Source: Clostridium sardiniense
GTDB taxonomy: Bacteria > Bacillota > Clostridia > Clostridiales > Clostridiaceae
Length of the DNA stretch: 64,000 nucleotides
Assembly (NCBI RefSeq): GCF_016907995.1
Contig: NZ_JAFBDA010000008.1
Span: forward strand, 1-64,000
Direction: 5' to 3'
Shown here: positions 36,735 to 44,866 of the stretch, one piece after another
Layout: the number at the start of each line of letters is the position of its first letter
How positions within the stretch are numbered: position 1 is the stretch's first letter
Notes under the pieces: model-generated
What the model saw: only the letters and a program-made list of their open reading frames with translations
Databases searched by the model: none
What the model was told of the DNA's origin: nothing
Made by a program: the position numbers and the translations under genes

Positions 36735-37442
36735 ATGGATGAAAATAAAAAAGGAAAAATTTTAATTGTTGAAGATGACTTAGATATAAATGGATTAATA
36801 TATAGAATATTAATTAAAGAAGGATATGATGTAACACAGGCCTTTTCAGGTTCAGAAGGAAGAATGTGTGTAGAATTATATGAATTTGATTTGCTTTTGC
36901 TTGATTTAATGCTTCCAGGTATGAGTGGAGAAGAAATCATTGAAAGGGTAAGAAAATCAAAGGATATGCCAATTATAGTAATTTCAGCAAAGACAGGGCA
37001 AGATGATAAAATAAATACCTTAGATATAGGTGCAGATGATTTTGTATCAAAACCATTTGATGTAAATGAAATTGTTGCTAGAGTTAATGCACAGCTTAGA
37101 AGATATAAACGTTTTTCAGATAATAATAAAGAAGAGAGTAATAGTAAAATTTTAAAGCATAAAAATATAACTTTAAATAAGGAACTTATAGAAGTAAAAG
37201 TAAATAATGAGCCTATATCACTTACAGCAAAAGAATACTTAATACTTAAACTTTTAATGAGTAATCCTAATAAAGTTTTTACTAGAGCTAACCTTTTTGA
37301 ATCAGTTTGGAAGGATGAATTCTTAGGAGATGATAATACTATAAATGTACATATTAGTAATATACGTTCTAAGATAGCTGCTGTAGATAAAGAAAATGAT
37401 TATATAAAAACTATCTGGGGAATAGGTTTTAAAATGGAATAA
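36735..37442 (+). CDS. OmpR/PhoB-type response regulator
   Basis: A 235-residue two-domain regulator. The receiver has the acidic pair in VEDD (residues 12-15), the phospho-acceptor in LLLLDLMLPG (Asp near 56), and the K of VSKPFD near 109. The DNA-binding winged helix covers about 140-235, with LTAKEYLILKLL and HISNIRSKI. It heads a set with an ABC ATPase, a permease and a histidine kinase, separated from them by a 100-base gap that contains a BceR-type box. It is therefore the likely reader of that box and of the one before the BceAB-like operon. Confidence 0.9.
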   Translation: MDENKKGKILIVEDDLDINGLIYRILIKEGYDVTQAFSGSEGRMCVELYEFDLLLLDLMLPGMSGEEIIERVRKSKDMPIIVISAKTGQDDKINTLDIGADDFVSKPFDVNEIVARVNAQLRRYKRFSDNNKEESNSKILKHKNITLNKELIEVKVNNEPISLTAKEYLILKLLMSNPNKVFTRANLFESVWKDEFLGDDNTINVHISNIRSKIAAVDKENDYIKTIWGIGFKME

Positions 37443-37490
37443 TTTAATGCTTTCTTAAGGTTTTCTTTAATTTATATTAGTGTTTATATC

Positions 37491-37504
37491 TTACAATAAT
37501 GTAA
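37491..37504. promoter_or_regulatory. BceR-type box upstream of the second ABC operon
   Basis: TTACA (37491-37495), ATAA, TGTAA (37500-37504): exact TNACA-N4-TGTAA, part of the longer CTTACA...TGTAAG inverted repeat, 47 bases before the ABC start. Same form as the site at 30565-30578. Confidence 0.62.
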
Positions 37505-37550
37505 GAATAAAATTTAGATTAGAATGAGAGTTTAAGAAAGGATGAAGAAA

Positions 37551-38474
37551 GTGAATGAAATTGTACTTAAAACAAGAAATTTAAGTAAGAATTATATAAA
37601 TAAATCAGCTGTAAACAACCTAAATATGACCATAAAAAAAGGCGATATTTATGGCCTGGTTGGAAAAAATGGTTCAGGTAAAACTACGTTAATAAGAATG
37701 ATTTTATCATTAACAAATGAAAGTGACGGAGAGATTGAATTATTTGATAAGGTTAGAGTAGAAGATAGAATAAAAGATCATTCAAGAATTGGAGCAATAG
37801 TTGAAACACCATCTTTTATGCCAAAGCTTACTGCAAGACAAAATTTAGAATATTACAGAATTCAAAAAGGTATACCTAATAAAGACTGTATAGAAGAGTT
37901 ATTGAATTTAGTTGGATTAAATAAAGTAAAAGATAAAAGAGTAAAAGGATTTTCTTTAGGGATGAAGCAAAGGCTTGGAATAGCATTAGCAATGCTTGGA
38001 GATCCAGAATTCTTAATTTTAGATGAGCCTATAAATGGGATAGACCCTATGGGAATCAAAGAAATTAGAGATGTACTTAAGAAATTAAATAAAGTGAAAA
38101 ATACAACAATACTTATTTCAAGTCATATACTTGGAGAATTATCTCAACTTGCAACGTGTTATGGATTTATAAATGACGGTATATTAATTGAGGAAATTTC
38201 AGCTAAAGATCTAAATGATAAATGTAAAAATTATATATCAGTAAAAGTTGATAATCTAGAGAAATCATGCGTTATATTAGAATCACTAAATTGTTCTTCT
38301 TATGATGTTTTAAATAATGGATTTATAAGAGTATATGATTTTTTAGATGAGCCATATATAATAAATCAAGAATTAATTAAAAATGGAATAAGGGTGTATT
38401 CATTACAAACCATGGGTACTAGCTTAGAAGAGTACTTTATAAATCTAATTGGAGGTGGTGATAATAATGCTTAA
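37551..38474 (+). CDS. ABC transporter ATPase (bacitracin/lantibiotic type)
   Basis: A 307-residue BcrA-type ATPase: Walker A GKNGSGKTT near residue 43, signature FSLGMKQRLG, Walker B FLILDEPINGIDP, followed by a C-terminal extension of about 90 residues usual for this group. GTG 37551 is spaced 8 bases after AAAGGA, while the ATG at 37542 overlaps that site. The end overlaps the permease by 8 bases. With the permease it would pump out or clear a membrane-active peptide. The kinase downstream and regulator upstream make it a self-sensing resistance module. Confidence 0.85.
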   Translation: MNEIVLKTRNLSKNYINKSAVNNLNMTIKKGDIYGLVGKNGSGKTTLIRMILSLTNESDGEIELFDKVRVEDRIKDHSRIGAIVETPSFMPKLTARQNLEYYRIQKGIPNKDCIEELLNLVGLNKVKDKRVKGFSLGMKQRLGIALAMLGDPEFLILDEPINGIDPMGIKEIRDVLKKLNKVKNTTILISSHILGELSQLATCYGFINDGILIEEISAKDLNDKCKNYISVKVDNLEKSCVILESLNCSSYDVLNNGFIRVYDFLDEPYIINQELIKNGIRVYSLQTMGTSLEEYFINLIGGGDNNA

Positions 38475-39201
38475 TTTTATTAAAGCTGAGCTATATAAGC
38501 AATTTAAGTTACCACTAATTTATGTAATTAATGCTGTATTAGTAGCGGGATTAATTTTGGTTTGTTTATCATTTAATGGCACTGAAAGTGATATTGCAAC
38601 TAAAGGATTTATTTTAGAGAGAATGGGTGGAATATTCCCTATTATAGCTGTATTTTTAACAGTATTCACTTCAGTATTCTTAGATGATTATAGATACGGA
38701 ACCTTAAAAAATATAATGTCATCAGATATATCAAGAAGTAAGTACTATATAGGAAAACTTATAGTTCAAACAATAATGGGATTAATTACATCAGCAGTAT
38801 GCTTAATAGCTTTATTTATAGGATTGCTTTTATTGCCATCAGGAGATGATTTTGGAGTATACGCTATGAGCTTCTTATTAAGATGTCTATGTGTTATTCC
38901 TGTATATATAGCTTTATTATCTTTTATAGATTTATTAGTAGTTATGTTTAAAAAAGGAACAGTATATCTAGCATATTATCTTGTACCATTTGCACTTTCA
39001 ATAGTTCTAGGTATATTAAGTTCATTTTCAAATATATTTGAAAAATTAAAATACTTATCAATAGGGTATGCACTTATTCCATTAACTGATACAGCAGCAA
39101 CTAATGAGCAAATGATTTATGCTGTTGTTTTAGGTATATTTTGGACTATAGTATTTACAGGTCTAGGATTAACTATATTTAAAAATAGAGAAATAAAATA
39201 G
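38467..39201 (+). CDS. ABC-2 type permease (lantibiotic immunity group)
   Basis: A 244-residue membrane subunit with six hydrophobic helices, starting MLNFIKAELYKQFKLP as many lantibiotic-immunity permeases do (amphipathic start, then helix 1). The charged DDYRYGTLKNIMSSDISRSKYYIGK segment between helices 2 and 3 contacts the ATPase. GGAGGT precedes ATG 38467. Only one permease is present, whereas CprABC and LanFEG systems have two, so it probably works as a homodimer. Confidence 0.8.
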   Translation: MLNFIKAELYKQFKLPLIYVINAVLVAGLILVCLSFNGTESDIATKGFILERMGGIFPIIAVFLTVFTSVFLDDYRYGTLKNIMSSDISRSKYYIGKLIVQTIMGLITSAVCLIALFIGLLLLPSGDDFGVYAMSFLLRCLCVIPVYIALLSFIDLLVVMFKKGTVYLAYYLVPFALSIVLGILSSFSNIFEKLKYLSIGYALIPLTDTAATNEQMIYAVVLGIFWTIVFTGLGLTIFKNREIK

Positions 39202-39220
39202 ATTAGGTTAGAGGGGAGAT

Positions 39221-40123
39221 ATGATGAAAGATTTAATAATTGTAATATTAGTAATTTTATTATGTATTATATTTGCCCTTTATAGATTAAAGATAAGCAA
39301 TATAAAATCAGTAACAGAAAAACTTAAATATTTAAATAATATGGAGAGTAATACAAGGCTTAAAATACCGGCACCTGATAAGTATATTGAAGAGCTTGTA
39401 CTCCAAATTAACAAGACTATAGATTATAGAATAAAAACAGATGAAAAGCATAGGGAACTTGATTTGGAACTAAGACAGGCGATTGCAAATATGTCACATG
39501 ATTTAAGAACTCCATTAACATCTATAATGGGGTATATACAACTTCTACAAGATTTTAATATATCAGATGAAGATAAGTCAGAATATTTAGGTATAATAGA
39601 AAAGAGAGCAGAGGTTTTAAAGGAGTTAATTTCAAGTTTTTATGATTTATCAAGATTACAGGCAAATGAGTATGCTTTAGATATGGAAAAGGTTAATATA
39701 AGCAATATACTTTGTGAACTTATAGCAGCTTTTTATGATGAGATAAGTAAAAAGGGACTTGAGCCAGTTGTAGAAATAGAGGAAAATATTCCATTAATAT
39801 ATGGGGATAAGAAAGCAATAAATCGTATTTTTACAAATATGATTCAAAATATATTAAAACACTCAAAAGGGAAAGTGGAAATATATTTAAAAAAATATGA
39901 TGATTACATTATTACTGAGTTTTCAAATAAAGCACCAGACCTTGATGCAGATGACGCAAAGAGGATATTTGAGAGATTCTTTACTGGAGATAGAATGAGA
40001 ACTGGGCAAAACACGGGTCTTGGTCTTGCAATAACCAAAATATTAGTAGAAAGACAAGGTCATGAGATTACATCAGAGAAAATAGAGGATGTTCTTAGCA
40101 TAAAAATAAAGTGGAAATTTTAA
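39221..40123 (+). CDS. Sensor histidine kinase with minimal sensor
   Basis: A 300-residue kinase with a single N-terminal helix (about residues 4-22) and almost no external part. HisKA holds the acceptor in ANMSHDLRTPLTS (His at 93), and the ATPase domain has the N-box IFTNMIQNILKH, then the ATP lid RFFTGDRMRTGQNTGLGLAITK. With no detection domain it probably learns of the antibiotic through the transporter. It lies 19 bases after the permease, in the order regulator, ATPase, permease, kinase. BceS-type kinases have two helices, so this one is not a typical BceS. Confidence 0.86.
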   Translation: MMKDLIIVILVILLCIIFALYRLKISNIKSVTEKLKYLNNMESNTRLKIPAPDKYIEELVLQINKTIDYRIKTDEKHRELDLELRQAIANMSHDLRTPLTSIMGYIQLLQDFNISDEDKSEYLGIIEKRAEVLKELISSFYDLSRLQANEYALDMEKVNISNILCELIAAFYDEISKKGLEPVVEIEENIPLIYGDKKAINRIFTNMIQNILKHSKGKVEIYLKKYDDYIITEFSNKAPDLDADDAKRIFERFFTGDRMRTGQNTGLGLAITKILVERQGHEITSEKIEDVLSIKIKWKF

Positions 40124-40237
40124 TATAAGAATTATAGGAAATAGTTAATAATTAATAGGTAAACTTTATATAATTATACAAAGGACTACTAAATTATTAT
40201 TAGTGATCTTTAAATTAATTATAAAGGAGCCTATTAA

Positions 40238-40750
40238 GTGAAAAAAATTATTTTAAATATAATATTGTTAATTATACTTTTTACAGTTCCTTTTCTTCCG
40301 TACAAAAAAGAGTTTACTTTAAAAAACTTCGATGAGACCAAGGTAAATTTAATAATTCAATATAAAGAAGGTTCTGATATACCAAGTGTTGTTAAAGGTG
40401 CAGCTTATATAAAATCATACGCAAGTGTAAATGGAATAAAAGATATAAATTATTCCGAAATAAATATTATAGGCAATGTTCCATATAAGGAGATATCAAC
40501 GTTTGAACTTGGAAATAGAAAATATATTGATTTTGTAGTTATAGGAGAATTCATTGAAGATGAAGTGAAAAATGATGTATTAACATTAAAAGTAATTGAC
40601 TGGTATAATATTGGAGCAAATATTAGATTGATGGATACAGTATTTTGGCATAGATATAATTTTAGTTTATGGCTTACATATTTTGTTGTAATAGTAACAA
40701 TATATTTATTATATGAATTAAATAAAGTGTTATTAAGAAAGCTAGAGTAG
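40238..40750 (+). CDS. Hypothetical protein with two membrane helices and an external domain
   Basis: Not recognised. The 170-residue protein has an N-terminal helix (about 3-18), about 110 external residues beginning at LPYKKEF and containing paired strands (VNLIIQYKEGS, FVVIGEFIED, NDVLTLKVIDW), and a C-terminal helix (about 145-163). GTG 40238 follows AAAGGAG. The gap to the kinase gene is 114 bases without a clear terminator, so it may be in the same transcript. It might be an accessory part of that resistance module, but this is inferred only from position. Confidence 0.6.
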   Translation: MKKIILNIILLIILFTVPFLPYKKEFTLKNFDETKVNLIIQYKEGSDIPSVVKGAAYIKSYASVNGIKDINYSEINIIGNVPYKEISTFELGNRKYIDFVVIGEFIEDEVKNDVLTLKVIDWYNIGANIRLMDTVFWHRYNFSLWLTYFVVIVTIYLLYELNKVLLRKLE

Positions 40751-40774
40751 CAAATCACTATTCTAGCTTTTTAT
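40738..40774 (+). terminator. Rho-independent terminator overlapping the gene end
   Basis: AAAGCTAGAGTAG (40738-40750) pairs with CTATTCTAGCTTT (40758-40770), then T-rich sequence. The left arm holds the stop codon of the 40238 gene. Confidence 0.75.
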
Positions 40775-40780
40775 ATTTAA

Positions 40781-41140
40781 TTAATTTTTTAATTTTCCAG
40801 AGCTTGTGAAATTAATTTTAAGTTCTATATCTACTAATACTAATGGTATAAACATATTAAATAAAGATATAATCATACATATAATTGATGTAAGCTCAGA
40901 ATTTAGAGTTAAAGAACTCTTTAAAACAATAACAAATATAAAGGAAATTGTACCAAATATAAGCCAAAGTTTACCGAAGCGATTATTAGCAAATTCAAAA
41001 GCTTCTTTAGACTTCATTGAATATGTGGTTCTATATCCGTAAAATTCATTAAATTTTGGCGGTTTAATTATAAAAATTAAGCCAACTAAAATCATGGTCA
41101 TAGAAATTAAAAAGTCAGTAAAAGAATTTATAATATTCAT
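40781..41140 (-). CDS. SdpI-family membrane protein (first of two)
   Basis: A 119-residue protein with three predicted helices (about 8-25, 55-72 and 80-105). Between the first two is the SdpI/YhfL segment FYGYRTTYSMKSKEAFEFANNRFGKLW, with the family GYRT-x-x-SM and W/F-x-x-A/G-x-x. The family is named for SdpI, the immunity protein against the SdpC killing peptide of Bacillus; many members have no known toxin. No sdpC-like gene is seen here. AGGAGG precedes the ATG. A second copy is at 44867. Confidence 0.75.
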   Translation of the reverse strand: MNIINSFTDFLISMTMILVGLIFIIKPPKFNEFYGYRTTYSMKSKEAFEFANNRFGKLWLIFGTISFIFVIVLKSSLTLNSELTSIICMIISLFNMFIPLVLVDIELKINFTSSGKLKN

Positions 41141-41242
41141 AAAATCTCCTCCTTACTAAGTAAACAATTACTTTCTATATATTTATATTATAGTATATAA
41201 ATGTTAATGTTTAGAGGATATTTTTTAAACTTTAAAAAACAT

Positions 41243-41659
41243 TTATTTATATGTTTGATATACAGTTAATACATTATTATCTAATGAAAGTGCAATCATA
41301 TCATCTTTCTCTCTTTTATAAAAATATCTAGAATTTTCATTATCACTTTCTATAACTTCCATAATATCTACAGGTATAAATTCTTCAGTATCACCTTTAA
41401 ATACCCAATTAAAAGATGTTTTAATTTTTTCTAAATCAGATTCACTATTATAGATAAGCTTGTATAAGGATTTTTCACTGTTATTACCTTCTTTTGAACT
41501 TTCAATTTTAGATTCCTCTGATGGGTCAGGTATATCCATACCCCATTTCTTATCAATAGACTCAGTAAAATTTGGAAAGAAAATAGGACGAGCAAATTTA
41601 AGTCCAAATAGCGCAATGAAAATTAGAGTTATATTTATAATAGCAGTTTTTTTATTCAT
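41243..41659 (-). CDS. Hypothetical exported or anchored protein
   Basis: A 138-residue protein I do not recognise. It has an N-terminal hydrophobic segment (about 7-22), a disordered Ser/Glu/Lys linker (about 40-66), and a folded-looking C-terminal part with strands around VFKGDTEEFIPVDIMEVIE, RYFYKREKDD and IALSLDNNVLTVYQ. No lipobox cysteine is present, so it is probably anchored by its helix. AGGAGG (on the minus strand, near 41668) precedes the ATG. Monocistronic. Confidence 0.6.
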   Translation of the reverse strand: MNKKTAIINITLIFIALFGLKFARPIFFPNFTESIDKKWGMDIPDPSEESKIESSKEGNNSEKSLYKLIYNSESDLEKIKTSFNWVFKGDTEEFIPVDIMEVIESDNENSRYFYKREKDDMIALSLDNNVLTVYQTYK

Positions 41660-41776
41660 AGAGACCTCCTTGTATTATCAATATATGTAAAATTATAACA
41701 TAAAATTAAATAGAAAAGTGTAATTATTTAGGAGAATTTAAACGTTGTAAAGGATAATCCATTATGGTATTATGTG

Positions 41777-41801
41777 ATTAAAGAAAATAATTTTCTTTAA
41801 T
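41777..41801. promoter_or_regulatory. Perfect inverted repeat upstream of nanE
   Basis: ATTAAAGAAAA (41777-41787) and TTTTCTTTAAT (41791-41801) are perfect inverted repeats with a TAA spacer. It sits about 70 bases before nanE. The form GAAAATAATTTTC suits an RpiR-type sugar-phosphate regulator such as NanR, though this is not proven. Confidence 0.5.
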
Positions 41802-41869
41802 GATTTAAAAATAAAAATAATTTTCAAATATATTATTTATAAGAAAAAATATATAAGGTGGGATTTTTT

Positions 41870-42514
41870 ATGAATTCAGGATTAATAGTATCATGTCAAG
41901 CATTGAAGGAGGAGCCTCTGCATAGTTCGTTTATTATGAGTAGAATGGCTGTAGCAGCAGAACTTGGAGGAGCTGTAGGTATTAGAGCGAATAGTGTGGA
42001 AGATATAAAGGCTATTAAGGCGGTTGTAAAGCTACCTATAATAGGAATTATAAAAAAAGATTATGAAGGTATGGAATCTTATATAACACCTACTATGAAA
42101 GAAGTTGATGCACTAGTAGAGGCTGGAGTTGATGTTGTGGCACTTGATGCTACAATAAATCAAGATGTTGAATTTTTAAAACAAGTATTAGCAAAATATA
42201 AAGAGCAACAGTTTATGGCTGATATTTCAACTGTAGAAGAAGGAATAAGAGCTGGAAATTTAGGGTTTGATTTTGTTGGAACTACTCTTACAGGATATAA
42301 TGAGCACTCAAAGGGGATGAATAACTTTGATGTATTAAGAGGATTATTAGAGTTATGTAAGGCAAAAATAATTGCAGAAGGTAACTTTGATACTCCAGAA
42401 AAAGCAAGAAAGGCAATAGAACTTGGAGCTTATGGTGTAGTTGTTGGGGGTGCTATTACAAGACCACAACTTATAACTAAAAAATTTGCAGAAGAAGTAA
42501 ATAAGGTTATTTAG
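41870..42514 (+). CDS. nanE: N-acetylmannosamine-6-phosphate 2-epimerase
   Basis: Converts ManNAc-6-phosphate to GlcNAc-6-phosphate in sialic acid use. The 214-residue TIM barrel shows LIVSCQALKEEPLH at the start, VKLPIIGIIKKDYEG near residue 53, VVALDATIN near 86, and the phosphate-binding AEGNFDTPEKARKAIELGAYGVVVGGAITRP near 165. AAGGTGG precedes ATG 41870. No other nan genes are in the window, so it is isolated from the rest of the pathway. A perfect 25-base inverted repeat upstream suggests it is controlled as part of a scattered regulon. Confidence 0.92.
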   Translation: MNSGLIVSCQALKEEPLHSSFIMSRMAVAAELGGAVGIRANSVEDIKAIKAVVKLPIIGIIKKDYEGMESYITPTMKEVDALVEAGVDVVALDATINQDVEFLKQVLAKYKEQQFMADISTVEEGIRAGNLGFDFVGTTLTGYNEHSKGMNNFDVLRGLLELCKAKIIAEGNFDTPEKARKAIELGAYGVVVGGAITRPQLITKKFAEEVNKVI

Positions 42515-42540
42515 AAATTATAAATATTATATATTATATA

Positions 42541-42572
42541 AAAAAGAGGCAAAAATAATTGTCTCTTTTTAT
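42541..42572 (+). terminator. Rho-independent terminator
   Basis: AAAAAGAG pairs with CTCTTTTT across a loop of about 14 bases, with a weak inner GC/GT pair. It follows nanE. Confidence 0.6.
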
Positions 42573-42639
42573 ATTTATCAATATATTATATGCTGATAGA
42601 TTGGTATTAAAGAAATATAGTGACAAAATATAGATAGTA

Positions 42640-42658
42640 ATCTATATTATATATAGAT
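42640..42658. promoter_or_regulatory. ArsR-family operator
   Basis: ATCTATAT (42640-42647) and ATATAGAT (42651-42658) are inverted around TAT, with a further TATCTATAT half at 42662-42670. It is 27 bases before arsR, as expected for autoregulation by an ArsR/SmtB repressor. Confidence 0.6.
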
Positions 42659-42684
42659 ACTTATCTATATAAGGAGTGGTGAAA

Positions 42685-42996
42685 ATGGAAAAAAATTATG
42701 AAGTGAATGCAAAAATATTTAAAGCATTAAGCGATCCTAATAGAATTAAGATAATTGATATATTATCATGCGGAGAAAAATGTGCTTGTGATATATTAGA
42801 AAATTTTAATTTTACCCAACCAACATTATCACATCATATGAAAGTTTTAATTGAGTGTGATCTTGTAGTAGCAAGAAAAGAGGGGACATGGAATTATTAT
42901 ACTTTAAATTCTGTAAATGCAAATAGATTAGCACTATTTTTAATGAATATAATAACCGATACAGAAAAATGTATTTGTAAAATAGAAAAAAATTGA
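42685..42996 (+). CDS. arsR: ArsR-family metalloregulator
   Basis: A 103-residue winged-helix repressor. The metal-binding alpha-3 motif appears as CGEKCACDI (residues 31-39 or close), with the Cys-x-Cys-Asp pair that senses As(III)/Sb(III) in classical ArsR. The recognition helix is FTQPTLSHHMKVL. Two more cysteines near the end (CICKIEKN) could add a ligand. AAGGAG precedes ATG 42685. A palindromic operator overlaps its promoter. It leads arsR-arsC-MATE. Confidence 0.88.
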   Translation: MEKNYEVNAKIFKALSDPNRIKIIDILSCGEKCACDILENFNFTQPTLSHHMKVLIECDLVVARKEGTWNYYTLNSVNANRLALFLMNIITDTEKCICKIEKN

Positions 42997-43016
42997 TTAT
43001 TTAAGGGGTAGATTAT

Positions 43017-43427
43017 ATGAAACCAAAAGTAGCATTTATATGCGTTCATAATTCCTGTAGATCTCAAATGGCAGAGGCTTTAGGAAATATATATGGTAAA
43101 GATATATTTTTAAGTTACTCAGCAGGAACAGAGACTAAACCCAATATAAACCAAGATGCAGTTTATGTAATTAAGAAGCTATATGATATTAATATGGAAA
43201 AAAGTCAATATTCAAAATTACTAGGTGATATTCCAGAAGTTGATATAGTTATAAAAATGGGATGTAATGTTATATGTCCATATATTCCTTCAAGACACGT
43301 TGAAGATTGGGGACTAGATGATCCAACGGGAAAAAGCGAAGAAGAATTTATAAAAACTGTAAGATTAATAGAAGAGAAAATTAAAGATTTGACAAATAGA
43401 ATTAGAAATAATGAAATAGAATTTTAG
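43017..43427 (+). CDS. arsC: Arsenate reductase-type low-molecular-weight phosphatase
   Basis: Reduces arsenate to arsenite by a disulfide relay on a tyrosine-phosphatase fold, 136 residues. The P-loop CVHNSCRSQ begins at Cys9. The later thiols lie in KMGCNVICPYIP (Cys near 83 and 88), and the general acid loop is WGLDDPTG. The CVHN loop and MGC-x3-CP pair match the thioredoxin-linked group. AAGGGG precedes the ATG, 20 bases after arsR. It makes As(III), which then needs a pump; the neighbour is a MATE protein rather than ArsB or Acr3. Confidence 0.86.
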   Translation: MKPKVAFICVHNSCRSQMAEALGNIYGKDIFLSYSAGTETKPNINQDAVYVIKKLYDINMEKSQYSKLLGDIPEVDIVIKMGCNVICPYIPSRHVEDWGLDDPTGKSEEEFIKTVRLIEEKIKDLTNRIRNNEIEF

Positions 43428-43471
43428 TTAAGAGTTGAACTTCAAAATATAGAAAATATTATGGAGGAAAT

Positions 43472-44797
43472 ATGAAAGGTGTAGATTTAACAAAAGGAAA
43501 TGTAATATCTGTTTTGGCAGTTTTAGCATTACCAATAATGGGAAGTTCACTATTGCAATTTGCGTATAATTTGGTTGATATGTTATGGGTAGGAGGACTT
43601 GGAAGTGATGCTGTTGCAAGTATTGGATCAGCTAGTTTTTATATAGGACTAGGATATTCAATAAATGCACTAGTTGTCATTGGTACTGGAATAAAGGTTT
43701 CTCATTCATTAGGAAAGAATGAGAAGGAGGATGTAAAAAGATATATAAATTCAGGAATATTTATAAATGCAGTAATGGGAATAGTTTATGTATTGGCCCT
43801 TTTATTTTTAGGTAAAAATTTCATAGGATTTTTAGGACTTGATAATTCCTATGTTGAAAGACAATCTTATTTATATTTAGCAGTTAGTGCACCTATGATG
43901 TTTTTTACATTTTTTAATTCATTATATACAAGAATATTTGGTAGCTTTGGAAATAATAAAACTGCATTAAAAATAAATGCAGTAGGAATAGGTATAAACA
44001 TAATATTAGATCCAATATTTATTTATATATTGAAATTTGGAGTGGTAGGTGCGGCACTTGCTACATTGGTTGCAAATATTATAATGTTTATTCTATATAA
44101 GATAAAATCTAATAGATTATTTAGATTTGATTTTAAATTAGGAGTAGAGAAAAAAAGAGTTTTAGAAATAATAAGACTTGGTTTTCCAATGGCTTTTCAA
44201 AGAATTCTATTTACTCTTGTTAATATAGTTATTGCTAAAATAATTGCTATATTTGGAGCAGATGCAATAGCTGCTCAAAAGATAGGGCTTCAAATTGAAT
44301 CTATAACTTATATGGTAATAGGTGGATTAAATGGAGCTGTTTCAAGTTTCATTGGACAAAATTTTGGAGCTAAAAGATATGATAGGATAGAAGAAGGATA
44401 TAAATCAGCAGTGAAAATAGGAGTAATATATTCAGCTATAATTGCTATTATATTTATTTTATGGCCGGGTTATTTAGTAAAATTATTTATTAGATCTGAA
44501 AGCACTGTAAAGATAGCAAGCACATATCTTCAAATAATAGGTTTCTCTCAAGTTTTTAGCGCTATAGAAATGGTATCGAATGGTCTTTTCACAGGGCTTG
44601 GAATGCCAAAAATACCAGCTATTATAAGTATAGGATTTACGCTCCTTAGAATTCCTATGTCTTTATTTTTTATAAGATATATGGGGGTAAATGGAATATG
44701 GCTTAGTATTGCGTTATCAAGTGTTTTAAAAGGAATTACATCTTATATAGTATATAAAATTAAAATTTCTAACGGATTTCTTAAAATAAGTGTCTAA
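43472..44797 (+). CDS. MATE-family efflux transporter
   Basis: A 441-residue 12-helix multidrug and toxin extrusion protein. It has the two MATE halves: N-terminal LPIMGSSLLQFAYNLVDMLWVGGLGSDAVASIG near residues 18-50, and the second half with GFPMAFQRILFTLVNIVIAKII near 236. TGI and SFIGQNFGAKRYDRI are also typical. GGAGG precedes the ATG, 44 bases behind arsC, with no terminator between. It may therefore be under ArsR control, although MATE proteins usually export organic cations or metabolites. A bidirectional hairpin follows. Confidence 0.87.
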   Translation: MKGVDLTKGNVISVLAVLALPIMGSSLLQFAYNLVDMLWVGGLGSDAVASIGSASFYIGLGYSINALVVIGTGIKVSHSLGKNEKEDVKRYINSGIFINAVMGIVYVLALLFLGKNFIGFLGLDNSYVERQSYLYLAVSAPMMFFTFFNSLYTRIFGSFGNNKTALKINAVGIGINIILDPIFIYILKFGVVGAALATLVANIIMFILYKIKSNRLFRFDFKLGVEKKRVLEIIRLGFPMAFQRILFTLVNIVIAKIIAIFGADAIAAQKIGLQIESITYMVIGGLNGAVSSFIGQNFGAKRYDRIEEGYKSAVKIGVIYSAIIAIIFILWPGYLVKLFIRSESTVKIASTYLQIIGFSQVFSAIEMVSNGLFTGLGMPKIPAIISIGFTLLRIPMSLFFIRYMGVNGIWLSIALSSVLKGITSYIVYKIKISNGFLKISV

Positions 44798-44819
44798 TTA
44801 AAAGTATTTAAATTAAGTC

Positions 44820-44854
44820 AAAACGATAATAGAAATGTTTCTATTATCGTTTTT
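44820..44854. terminator. Bidirectional terminator
   Basis: AAAACGATAATAGAAA pairs with TTTCTATTATCGTTTT around TG. It ends both the MATE gene and the convergent SdpI-family gene. Confidence 0.88.
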
Positions 44855-44866
44855 AATTATAGTGGT

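Noticed and set aside
30665..40123. Possible lantibiotic or bacteriocin biosynthetic cluster
   Set aside because: Transporters, kinase and regulator are present, but there is no precursor peptide, LanB/LanC/LanM or protease; it fits resistance, not production.
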